Positions 37,109 to 46,728 of a DNA stretch of 64,000 bases are shown in pieces. The notes under the pieces are model-generated. The model saw nothing but the letters and a program-made list of their open reading frames with translations, was not told the origin of the DNA and searched no databases. Both the position numbers and the translations under genes were made by a program. The DNA is taken from assembly GCA_963842775.1 (NCBI GenBank), contig CAWJHQ010000004.1, forward strand, positions 264,272 through 328,271. Reading direction: 5' to 3'. Each line of letters opens with the position of its first letter. Position 1 is the first letter of the stretch. This stretch comes from R-RK-3 sp963842775. Lineage in GTDB: Bacteria > Pseudomonadota > Alphaproteobacteria > Rhizobiales > Rhodomicrobiaceae.

Positions 37109-37918
37109 TCACCGCCCGCCCTTCTTCTTCTCCGCCGCGAGTGATTTCTTCAGCGCATCCATGATGCTGACGACGTTGGCGGGCGGCTCGGGCTCCTTCT
37201 CCGGCTTCGCGGCGGTTTTCTTGCCCTTCTTCTTGCGCCGGCTCTCGATGATCGCCTTCAGACGGTCCTGGACGGGATCGTCGACCATCGACGGGTCCCA
37301 TGGCTGTGAAAGATCCTCGATGAGGCTCTCGATCAGCGCCACGCTCTTCGGGTCGGGCTTTTCGAGCTTGATGTCGCCGAAATAATCCTTGGGATCGCGG
37401 ACTTCGTCACCGTAGCGCAACGTCCAGAGCACGATGCCCTTGTCACGCGGCTGCAGCATCACCGCCCTTTCGCGGCGATAGAGCACAAGCCGTGAGATGC
37501 CGACAGTGTCGGTCGCTTCCATTGCGTCGCGAATGACCGAGAACGCCTCCTGCGCCACGTCGTCGTCGGGCAGCAGGTAATGCGGCGTGTCGTACCAGAT
37601 CCAGTCGATGGAATTGGCCGGCACGAACTTATCGATGTTGATGGTGCGGGTGCTCTCCAGGCCGACGGCTTCGATCTCCTCGTCCTCGAGGGTGATGTAG
37701 TGGCCCTCGTCCGTCTCGTAGCCTTTCACCTCGTCGTCGTCTTCGACCCGCTTGCCGGTCTCTTCATCGACATAGCGGCTGCGCAGGCGATTGCCGGTCG
37801 CGCTGTTCACGGTATGGAACCGGACTTTTTCGCGCGCCGTCGTCGCCGGCGTCATCGATACCGCGCAGGTGACCAGCGAGAGCTTCAGATAGCCTTTCCA
37901 GAAGGTGCGCGGCGCCAT
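37109..37918 (-). CDS. ku: Non-homologous end-joining protein Ku (second copy)
   Basis: This protein of about 269 aa is a full-length Ku: MAPRTFWKGYLKLSLVTCAV at the N-terminus, a core beta-barrel/arm region (FHTVNSATGNRLRSRYVDEE, GYETDEGHYITLEDEEIEAV) and a Lys-rich C-terminal tail (RRKKKGKKTAAKPEKEPEP), which may help DNA threading. The ATG at 37918 is preferred over one four codons upstream. It is clearly paralogous to, not a duplicate copy of, the first Ku. Two Ku genes beside LigD are common in rhizobia-related bacteria. Confidence 0.94.
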   Translation of the reverse strand: MAPRTFWKGYLKLSLVTCAVSMTPATTAREKVRFHTVNSATGNRLRSRYVDEETGKRVEDDDEVKGYETDEGHYITLEDEEIEAVGLESTRTINIDKFVPANSIDWIWYDTPHYLLPDDDVAQEAFSVIRDAMEATDTVGISRLVLYRRERAVMLQPRDKGIVLWTLRYGDEVRDPKDYFGDIKLEKPDPKSVALIESLIEDLSQPWDPSMVDDPVQDRLKAIIESRRKKKGKKTAAKPEKEPEPPANVVSIMDALKKSLAAEKKKGGR

Positions 37919-38121
37919 GCCCGACTCCATAGCTGATCATGGCGAACACCTGGACGGAATTTGTGTTCCAATATGGGCGTGATCCCCGCGAACAGCGGCG
38001 AATCCCACCCTTCACTTCCAGTGCTCGACGGCTTAATTGTAGCACGATACGGAGTATCCTTCAGCCGCCGGCCAATAAGCCTGACACCTGCCGGTGCGGG
38101 AACGGTTAGGAGTTCATTAAA

Positions 38122-38940
38122 ATGGCAAAAGCTGCGAAGCCGCGCATTCTGATCGGTGTCGGCGGATGGACCTATGAGCCGTGGCGCGGCACGTTTTATC
38201 CCGAGGGTCTGGCACAAAAACGAGAGCTGGAATATGCCAGCAGCAAGCTGACATCCATCGAGATCAACGGCACCTATTACGGGTCGCAGAAACCGGCAAG
38301 CTTCATCAAATGGCATGATGAGACGCCTGACGGCTTCGTCTTTGCGGTCAAGGGCCCGCGTTTCGCGACGAATCGGCGGAACCTGGGCGAAGCAGGAGAG
38401 TCGATCGAGCGCTTCTTCAGCAGCGGCGTGATGGAGCTGAAGGACAAGCTCGGTCCGGTCAACTGGCAATTCATGGCGACGAAAAAATTCGATCCGGAGG
38501 ATTTCGAAGCCTTTCTGAAACTCCTGCCGAAAACGGTCGGCGGCAGGCCCGTCCGCCATGCGGTTGAAGTGCGTCACCAGAGCTTCGCGGTGCCGGAATT
38601 CATCGCGCTCGCCCGGAAATATCAGGTTGCGATCATATGTGCCGGCGATTTCGAGTTTCCGCAGATCGCTGACGTCACCGCGCCATTTGTTTACGCGCGC
38701 ATCATGGGAACGAGCGACGCCGAGCCGAACGGCTATTCCAGCAAAACTCTCGACATGTGGGTCGAACGCGCCCGGCGATGGGCATCCGGCGGAACCCCGG
38801 CTGACCTCGAAACGATCGCGCCCCAACAGGAGAGCAAGACCGGCCGGGACGTGTTCCTCTACGTCATCAGCGGCTTCAAGGAGCGCAATCCCGCCGCTGC
38901 GATGGCGCTGATCGAGCGCCAGGATAAAACGGCACCTTGA
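38122..38940 (+). CDS. DUF72 domain-containing protein
   Basis: This 272-aa protein is of the DUF72 (YecE-like) TIM-barrel family. Motifs: ILIGVGGWTYEPWRGTFYP at the N-terminus, LTSIEINGTYYGSQ, FVFAVKGPRFATN, and VEVRHQSF; the C-terminal half carries a family-typical Arg/Tyr-rich region. Biochemical function is not established. It is divergent from the second Ku, with about 200 bp of spacer. Confidence 0.92.
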   Translation: MAKAAKPRILIGVGGWTYEPWRGTFYPEGLAQKRELEYASSKLTSIEINGTYYGSQKPASFIKWHDETPDGFVFAVKGPRFATNRRNLGEAGESIERFFSSGVMELKDKLGPVNWQFMATKKFDPEDFEAFLKLLPKTVGGRPVRHAVEVRHQSFAVPEFIALARKYQVAIICAGDFEFPQIADVTAPFVYARIMGTSDAEPNGYSSKTLDMWVERARRWASGGTPADLETIAPQQESKTGRDVFLYVISGFKERNPAAAMALIERQDKTAP

Positions 38941-39100
38941 GCCGCGGCTCCGGCAGCCATTTCAGCGCGCGGGCTGGCGCGTCACTGCATCCTAATCGCA
39001 GGCTTCAAAATGATGCGCGGCCTCCGTCAGGGTGCATGGCTCTCCCAACAGAGACCGCGCAATGCGGCGCTCACCTTGCCCTCGGGCACTGCGATCGCCC

Positions 39101-39932
39101 TTATTTCAGGCCATCGTCATCGCCGCGATTGAACTGATAGTTCAGACCCACGGTAATTGCGTCGACGGTCGGCGAAATTTCGGAATTACCTGTGAGTTCG
39201 GACTGCCAACTGGGCTTGTTGGGGTTGAATTTATCTATCCCGTGATAGCTCGAGGACACGCTGCCGAAATCGAAATGCTGATATTCAAGTTTGAGGGACA
39301 GGGACGAACTCAGCGCGTATTCAGCGCCAATCCCGACGGTCCATCCCAAGAGCGTTTCGTTTTCATCAAAATCGAAGGTGGAGGGGCCGCAATGTCCTGG
39401 TACACGCGTTTGCCCCCTCATAATGCGACTTGGTTTCGACATTCAGGAATGCCACGCCCCCTTTTAGGTAAAGCAGCGTTTTGTCGTCCGCATAGCCGAC
39501 GCGCGCGGTGAGGTCGCCATACAGCCCGCCCGATAGTGAATAGGTCGCGCCGATTTCGTTGGCAGGATCGTTCGCTGGCGTCGGCAGGTCGAAATATTTG
39601 CTTCCCGAGACGTCGAGATAGCCGAGATCGGCCTCGACGCCATAGACGAAATTGCCGTGCTGGACATTATAGCCGAGCTGCACGCCGGCGATCACGCCGG
39701 TTGTGCCGAAGCTGTTTTCGGCGTGAGGATCGGCATTGTAGACGTAGGTGTCCGACACATCGATGTCGGTCCGCGCGCCGCCAACATGGACACCGAAATA
39801 CAGGCCGGTCCAGATGGGAGCCGGAGTGTATTCGTAAGTTGGCGTATCTTTCAGGGAAAGGTCGGTGGCGAGCACCGCATTCGGCAAGCCAAAACACGCC
39901 GCAAATGCCGCGGCAAACGCAACTCTACTCAT
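39101..39932 (-). CDS. Outer membrane beta-barrel protein (Omp25/OmpA-barrel-like), frameshifted
   Basis: This protein of about 275 aa starts MSRVAFAAAFAACFG with a signal peptide, then the alpha-proteobacterial porin-like barrel: WTGLYFGVHVGGART, GVIAGVQLGYNVQ, GVEADLGYLD, LTARVGYADDKTLLYLKGG. Near 39390 the frame changes, and the barrel closes in the second frame (GWTVGIGAEYALSSSLSLKLEYQHFDFG, read in two pieces). It ends with YQFNR plus an acidic tail. Such proteins are abundant surface antigens in Hyphomicrobiales. Confidence 0.82.
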
Positions 39933-40095
39933 ACTCCCCCCAAGCAACTGACTGCCGCCGAACCGGCGCCCCCCGGCGCAGGTGGTTCGGCGTTAACCTA
40001 TTACAGCGCAATTTAGCAGGCGGCGCGATACGTCAGTGCCATGCCCGGTTACTTTCGCCAGATGTGTGGGAAGATAGAGACAATATTAATCGAGT

Positions 40096-40123
40096 CAAAA
40101 ACCCAGGACGACAATCCTGGGTT
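40096..40123 (-). terminator. Rho-independent terminator of the DUF11/Cys-rich repeat gene
   Basis: A 9-bp perfect stem (AACCCAGGA / TCCTGGGTT) with a 6-base loop is followed on the minus strand by a T run. It lies 10-37 bases after the stop codon at 40133. Confidence 0.8.
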
Positions 40124-40132
40124 GTATTATTT

Positions 40133-43100
40133 TCAGTAATCGCATCCTTTGGATTTCGCAGCCGGAGCGGTTCGAGTGCCCGTCACGGCTGCAGGCAGAG
40201 GGCCAGGACGAGCCCGGCCCTCTGCTCTTGGGTTTAGCGCAGGCGCAGACTGTTCGGACGCCCGCGAAGTCCTTGGCCGAAGCTCGGCTCTCTGGAACTT
40301 CTGGAACCGCTGCAGGCGCTCCAATTTCGGCGGTTTGCGCGTGCAGTTCGGCGGCCGGCCGACCATACCGGAGGGGCACTTCCGAATGATCGGATAGCAC
40401 CGCGGCGGCTTGCCGCTCATGCCGGACGGGCAACGCTTCGGGATTTTCCGGCAGTTCGGATATTTGCCGACCGTGCCCGCGGGGCAGACCTTCACGATCT
40501 TCTCGCAGTTCGGCCAGCGCCCGATCGTCCCTTTCTTGCACTTCGGCGGATCGACGATCACCTTCTTGCAATTGGGGAACACACCGCGCGTACCTTCGGG
40601 GCACTGACGGCGGACGCATTGATCGCCGTTCCACACCAGGCTGCCGGGGCAGACGCAGGTGCTTCCGCGACGCACGCGCCCATCCGTGCATTCCGGCGTC
40701 GAACCGTCGGGCTTGTCCCGGCAGTTCGGATACGTTCCTACCGTGCCTGCAGGGCACGTCGGATCGATCGTCCGGCAGTTCGGGTAGTTGCCGACCGAAC
40801 CGGGTGGGCATTTCGGGTCGGGCTGGCGGCAGTTCGGATATTCGCCGACCATGCCGGGCGGGCAATCCGGATCGTCATCCGTGACCGGATCGCAATTCGG
40901 ATATCTGCCGACGGAGCCTGCCGGGCATAGCCGAACCGGCGGCAGGGTGATCCCGATCCGGTCGCAGCTATCGCCACCCCAGCGGAAGCCGGGCGGGCAA
41001 GGCGTGCTGGGTTCAGGCGAGTAGCAATAGGCCCTGCCATTCGCCAGAAGCGGCTGGAAGTTCAACACCGACGACTCCTGATCGTTGCCGGCGTTGGTAT
41101 TCTGCACGCTGCCGCCCGGTGCATGCAGAATCTGGGCGGTGTTCGTCAGCGAGCAGCCTTCATATTTGCTCGGATCGACGAACACATACATTTGCAGGAA
41201 CACCTTCTGCCCCGGCTTTATCGTGGTCGCCGGATGTGTGCAGGTGACCGAAGGCGCGTTGCCAACACAGTTCCAGACGCCGCCTTGTTCCTGCATGGTA
41301 GCTCCGGATGCAGCAGGCGGCAGCCAGTCTTTCACGACGACCTTGCCGGTGTAATCGGCATTGCCGACATTCGTCACGTCAACGATCCACGGGCACCTCC
41401 ACTGCCCATTCTGGGCGTTGCAGCCGACAGCCTGCGCACCCCATTTGTGCAACCGCAGATCGGTCGGAGGCTGCTTGCAGATTTCCTCCGGCACGAAGGC
41501 TGTATCGCCGGCAATGTCGTCGCCAGGGTTGTTGTTTATGGGACTGCCGGGGGCAGGCCTATAAATTTTGACGACATTCGGCAGCCGGCACAGCTTCTCC
41601 TTCACCAAGTCCTCGGCGAACTTGACTTTGAGCTTGAGAGTCACGGTGCCGTTGACGGGGATTTCAACGACGGGATGCTTGCACTTGGCGCCGCCTCCGC
41701 CGCCGCCCATGCCCTCACAGGTCCAGGGGTCGTTCCATGTGGCGTCGAGAGGTTCGGCGGGGAGTGCCTCGTCCAGCTCGATCACATGGTTGTAGACGCC
41801 GGGACCTGTATTGGTGACCACGATATCGTAGGTGCACCACCAGCCGCCGCCGTGCTTTTCGCACAGCTTCGGATTGGCTTTCTTCTCGATCTTCAGGTTG
41901 CTTTCAGGCTTCTCGCAGAACTTCGGATCCAGATTGACCGTGACCTGGTCCTTGTCGTCAGCGGCATGGATGTTCTTGGGCGCACCGAGAGGATCGTCGA
42001 TCCTCGCTTTGTTGGTGAGCTTGCAGCCCAGCGCCTTCGCATCGGCGGCGCTGCCTTCCACCTGTACGCCCACCGACACGCTGTCTGCAGAAGGCGGATT
42101 CTTGGCGAGGTTGACGGCATTGTCGGTTGTACAGATTGCGGTGGTGCCCCCGTTGATGGTGTTGCATGTCCACCCGGCTTCACCGGCCTTGACTGTGGTG
42201 CCGGCAGGGACGTCGTCTCTGACCGTGATCTTGCCGTTGAACGGTCCCGGTCCGGTATTCGTGACCGTGAGCTTGAACAACCTGCACCAATCGTCGGTGT
42301 GAAGGCAATTCGGCATCGGCGGCTCGCTTCACGATCTTCAGGTTCGACTGCGGGGGCTTGTCCTCGCAGATGTGGGCCGGAACATTCGCGATCGCACTGG
42401 CCTTGTCGTTGGTGGGGTCAGTGTTCTGCGGGCTCGGGCTAGGAGCTTCGATGATCTCGGCACGGTTGCGGACTTTGCAGCCGAGCTCCTTGGCCCGCTG
42501 TTTCGTCAGGTCGATCCGGACAATGAACGAGACGTCATCGCCGGGGTTCGGCAGGTTCGCATTGGGGTATGTGCACCTATGCGTATTTCCAGCAAGCGGA
42601 CAGTTGTTGTTCCAGCCTGCGGGCAAGCTGAACAGCGCTGTCGTGTTGTTGGGGATGATGTCGTCGACGACGATGTCGCCATTATACGCGCCGAGGCCCT
42701 GGTTCTCGACCCTGACCTTGTAGCCGCAGCGGACGCCGCCATTATGCTCGAAGCAATCGATCACCGCTTCCTTGTAGATCTTCAGGTCGGTCTTCTTGCC
42801 CGGTTTGCAATGCTGAGCGGGAATGTTGGCCGAGGCGAAGTCGATGTCATCCGTCGGGTCGCTGTTCCAGATGCTGCCCGGAGGCGCCCATTCAATGCGC
42901 GCGGCATTGGTCAGATGACATTTGTCATAGGCTTTCGGCACCCAGGCATAGGCCGTCAGATCGACGCTCCAGGTCGGGGCCAGGAATACGCCGAAGCGCA
43001 CGCAGCGATTGTCCGAGGCACCCACCGACCAGCAGGTCCAGGGCGGCTGTGGGGCAAATCCCATCAATGCTCCGGCCGGGGTGGCAGGCAGCCAATCGCG

Positions 43101-44952
43101 CACCAGGATCGGGCCGAAATAATTATCGGGGCCGGTATTGGTCACGCGGATCTTATAGCGGCACAGCCAGCCGTTCGCCCATGGCAGGCAGGTCTTGGGA
43201 TCGGCCCGCTTGACGAGCTTGAGATTGGTCTCGAACTCATATTCCGGGGGATATTCCGGCGGGAAGTCCGGCGGCACGTCGCCAGGCGGGCAAGATGCCG
43301 GGCGGCAATTGGCCGAAGGTCTGAACGCTGGCAAAATCGGGCGCGCCTTCGCAGGGCTGCCAGATCTCCACATCGCCCGTATGGCCGGCCTTGGCGGCAT
43401 CGCCGAAGAAGCCGTCATAGTCGGCGAAGTAGGATTGCTGCGGCGGCACATTCTGCGGACGCACGAGCGAAACGGCGTTGCCCTGCAGGCCGTGCACGTC
43501 GGCTTCGCCTTCGCCCTCGCCGCCTTCTGCGACGGTGCTCTGGCGCAGACGGTAGCCGGTCGACCACAGCATCTCGCCGCAGACGCCGTAACGCAATGCG
43601 CCGGTCTCGTCATGCGCGGTAGCCAAGCGCAATGCCGCCTTCAGCGTGGTTATGCTCCGGCGGCAATCCGATCGCATAGCTCTCGGGTTCGGCGACCCAG
43701 ACGCTCTCCGTCGCCGGATTGTCGGGTTGCTCGCGGACATAGCGCGCGACGGCCGATTTCTCCGGCTCGGCAAACAGCGAATAGTCGTAGCTGCCGCGCT
43801 GATGGCCGCGCTGGGCGATGTAGAGCCGGCCCTGCTTGTCGAACAGCATGTCGGTGATCGGGCCTTCGCCGGGGAGACCTTCGACGTTCAGCTCCCAGCG
43901 CGCGTCCTTGTCAAAGCCCTCGGCAAATGCCGATGGACCAGACCTGACCAGTCTACCGCGTAGTAAAGCCGGCCGTCCTGCACGGCGAGACCATGAACGC
44001 GGCGCTCTTCCTGCGTGTAGCCCCAGCTTTCGGGGTTCTCGCTGTTGAACGCGGCGTTGCCGATTTCCGCTTGCTTGCCGTTGTCGGGCACCGGGGCGAG
44101 CCCCTTTGCCGGGCGGCCATCAAGGCCATGATCGAAGCTGTCGATGACTTCGCCGCCATTGCCGAGGCGGTAGATCAGGCCTCTGTCGAGATCGGAGGCG
44201 AAGAATTGGCGGGTTGCCTTGTCGAACACGATATCGCCGACGCCGGGACCGCTATTGTCCGGCAAGGTCGCGAATAGCGACACGGCGCCGGTCTGGCCGT
44301 CCACTTTATAGATGGAGCCGGGACCGCCCGTCAGGTCGGTGCCGAACTGGCCGGCCATCCAATCCGCGCCCGGCTGACCGGACTTGACCCGCTCCGGCCA
44401 TCCATCGCCGTCGGCGTCGGGCGTGACGATGTTCAGGCCGTAGGCGGAGGTTGCGCCGAGATAGATGCTCGGCACCTTGGCGCCTTGGCCGTCATCGAGC
44501 GCCGTCGCGAAGACTTGCCCGATCTGGCTCGCCTTGAGTTGCAGCTTGGCGGGGGTGGAAATGAGTTGCCCGCTGGGCGCGCCGCCAGGAACGGCCAGGG
44601 ACAGGATCTGCGCCGACGGCCCGTTCTGGTCAATGAAGAACTCGTCCAGCGGATTGGCGCCCGGCTTCAGCGGGACATTGGAGGGCTTGATGCCGGAAAA
44701 GCCGGTCACGACGGCGTCGCCGCGGCCAAGCACGCTATCCTGCGCGTAAGCCTGGGAGAACGAAGCGGCCAGGCACAGCATGAGCCCCGCATTTGCGAGA
44801 CGCCGCAGGAGCGATTTGTTGCGTGAGGGCGGCGGCGAAGCGGCGATTGCCGCGGATGTCGGGTCGCGTCCCGGTGGGCGGGAGGGACGATTCTGTGCAC
44901 GCGGCCGCACGATCCGGCCGCATATCTTCTGCATTCCGGCGCAGTCGAACAT
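40133..44952 (-). pseudogene. Giant secreted DUF11-repeat protein with Cys-rich C-terminal repeats, four apparent frameshifts
   Basis: Read through shifts near 43935, 43640, 43300 and 42315 it would be about 1,600 aa. It has a signal peptide (about residues 48-70, ending QAYAQ), a beta-propeller-like region with repeats such as IVFDKATRQFFASDLDRGL and MLFDKQGRLYIAQRG, then at least five DUF11-type beta-sandwich modules (VTNTGPDNYFGPILVRDWLP, VTNTGPGPFNGKITV, VTNTGPGVYNH, VTNVGNADYTGKVVVKDWLP), and a tail of nine CPxGxxGxxPNC-type units ending in a basic sequence. It is probably a cell-surface or matrix protein. The family is conserved between breaks, so the shifts look recent or technical. 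I cannot assign a function. Confidence 0.75.
40343..40927 (-). repeat. Nine CPxGxxGxxPNC-type Cys-rich units in the DUF11 protein
   Basis: Units read include CPAGSVGRYPNC, CPPGMVGEYPNC, CPPGSVGNYPNC, CPAGTVGTYPNC, CPEGTRGVFPNC, CKKGTIGRWPNC, CPAGTVGKYPNC, CPSGMSGKPPRC and CPSGMVGRPPNC, spaced mostly 17-20 residues apart. Each has two Cys, suggesting one disulfide per unit and a rigid extracellular stalk. Confidence 0.85.
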
Positions 44953-45192
44953 GGGGACACCTCTGATGTCAGGGCCGAGCGGAATGCTGCGGCCTCTGAC
45001 AGTGGTCGCGGCGGCGGGGCGCGCGGTTCAGAGGCGGTATCAAAAATTACAAAGTTTATGCTGCGGGCCGGTTGCGATGTCGGGTCCGAAGCTTGGGCTG
45101 CAGGAGACCTGCTCGATGTGGTTGAGGTCTAGTGAATAGGGCGGGAGGAAGAGGCAGCTTTGCGCCGACCGGGCTGGCAATGTGCCCTATGT

Positions 45193-46494
45193 CTAACGGC
45201 ATTTGCTGCGCAAAAACGCCTGATCATCCGACGTGAGATCGCCGAGTTGGGCTCGTTCAAGAACCTGGGCGCATTGCACCTTTTGTCGCTTGCGGTCCGC
45301 CGCGCTATCCTGTGCGACGACTGGCGGCGATGGCGCCGAAGCCGCCGGCGAAGGCTCGCGCTCAAGCGTTGCGGCGGGGCTGCTTTCCGGCGCGGACGCT
45401 ACCGGGGCTGGTGGTAGAGCTGCTTCGATCGACTCTTGCGGCGCGGTCGCCGCCGGCACATTTCCGCCCGCGGGCAGCAATTCATCTGGCGGTGGCAGAG
45501 TGAATGAAGGTGGCGCGGGTGTCTCTACAGATGCCGGTTCTTCTTTCGTCGCCAAACTCTGCTCGGGTGACATGAACGCAGGTGTCTGAGGCGATGTGGG
45601 TGCCGGCGGATCGGGCAATCGTTCGACTGCCACAGGCAGTGGAGCAGGATTTTGCAGTGGAGCGGGATTTTCCAGCTTCGCGGAGGCCGGCGGGGTTTCG
45701 CGAAGCGCGACGGGTGCCGGCGCGGGACGGTTCAACGCAAACATACCGATAACACCGCCGAGGAAGGCGACGCCAATCGCCAGAGCGACGATACCCCGAA
45801 TACGGTCCATCATCGCCGGAGAGAATACCGGCCGCCGTACTTTCGGTTCAGCTGGTATAGCCGGGCGAACCGCCGTCGGCGCCGGGCTGGACTGGAAGAC
45901 GTGGATGGGCGCCGCCCGCCGCACTTTCGGTTCAGCAGCCGGTTCAGCCGGGGCAGCAGCAGCCGGTTCAGCCTGGGCCGCCGCCGCCGGGCCGGACTGG
46001 AAGACGTGGATGGGCGCCGGCATATTCTTGACGATCTGGTAACCGGTATCATGGAATTCCGTCGTGACTTTGCCGGCAACCTGCTCATGCACCCATTTGG
46101 AAATCGCAAGCCCGCCAGGCCGCGACAAGGTCTGAAGGCGTGCGGCAATATTGACGCCGTCGCCCAGCAGATCGCCGCTGTTTTCCACCACGTCGCCAAT
46201 GCTGATGCCCATGCGGAACATCATGCGCCTGCCCGGCGCACAGTATTCATTACGAGCGCTCAGCTTATGCTGGATGTCGATCGCGGAGCGCACGGCTTCG
46301 ACCGCGCTTTGAAATTCGGCCAGGACTGCATCACCTGCCGTATTGAAGATGCGACCGTTATGGGCTTCGACACTTGCTTTGAAAACGCCGATGGATGCAA
46401 CCAGTTGCCGAAGCGCCTGCTCCTCGTCCTCCGCGACGAGTCGGCTGTATTCGGCCGCGTCGGCGGCCAGGATTGCTGCAATCTTGCGCTTCAT
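45193..46494 (-). CDS. Class III adenylate/guanylate cyclase with transmembrane helix and Pro-rich C-terminus
   Basis: This 433-aa protein has an N-terminal CHD-type catalytic domain (about residues 1-155): metal Asp in ILAADAAEYSRL, second Asp in NTAGDAVLAEF, and the transition-state motif LLGDGVNIAARL. The core looks active. After the domain, a 35-residue unit ending APIHVFQSxPA is duplicated, then one transmembrane helix (about 232-253), a long Pro/Ala-rich linker and a small C-terminal Cys-containing motif (CAQVLERAQLGDL...FLRSKC). The Pro-rich part is periplasmic by topology. A Crp/Fnr regulator lies 5.5 kb away and could be the effector. Confidence 0.9.
   Translation of the reverse strand: MKRKIAAILAADAAEYSRLVAEDEEQALRQLVASIGVFKASVEAHNGRIFNTAGDAVLAEFQSAVEAVRSAIDIQHKLSARNEYCAPGRRMMFRMGISIGDVVENSGDLLGDGVNIAARLQTLSRPGGLAISKWVHEQVAGKVTTEFHDTGYQIVKNMPAPIHVFQSGPAAAAQAEPAAAAPAEPAAEPKVRRAAPIHVFQSSPAPTAVRPAIPAEPKVRRPVFSPAMMDRIRGIVALAIGVAFLGGVIGMFALNRPAPAPVALRETPPASAKLENPAPLQNPAPLPVAVERLPDPPAPTSPQTPAFMSPEQSLATKEEPASVETPAPPSFTLPPPDELLPAGGNVPAATAPQESIEAALPPAPVASAPESSPAATLEREPSPAASAPSPPVVAQDSAADRKRQKVQCAQVLERAQLGDLTSDDQAFLRSKCR
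45889..46019 (-). repeat. Direct repeat encoding a duplicated APIHVFQS segment in the cyclase
   Basis: A 26-bp segment (45889-45914) recurs identically at 45994-46019, offset 105 bp, which is 35 codons. Each copy encodes PIHVFQS, preceded in the second by VRRA. It duplicates the end of the cyclase domain and the start of the linker, probably by unequal crossing over. Confidence 0.8.
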
Positions 46495-46728
46495 GCTCTA
46501 CCGATTTGCAACGGGTCTCGGCCAAGAGTACTGAATGTCAATCGCCTCGAACAGGCCGACGATATGACAAGCTATGCACGACCGGATTCTAAGAGTGGGC
46601 GCATCGCGACCATCACATTATAACCCACTCGGCCAGGATCACTCAACAATTCGGGGGGTTGAACCCAGCGCGACGGTCGCGCGCACCGTCTTGCGCTGCC
46701 GGTCGTCAGAAAATGCCGCCATCGCGCG

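Noticed and set aside
41123..42442. Plus-strand frame of 439 codons opposite the DUF11 protein
   Set aside because: Antisense to DUF11 modules whose motifs are clear on the minus strand.
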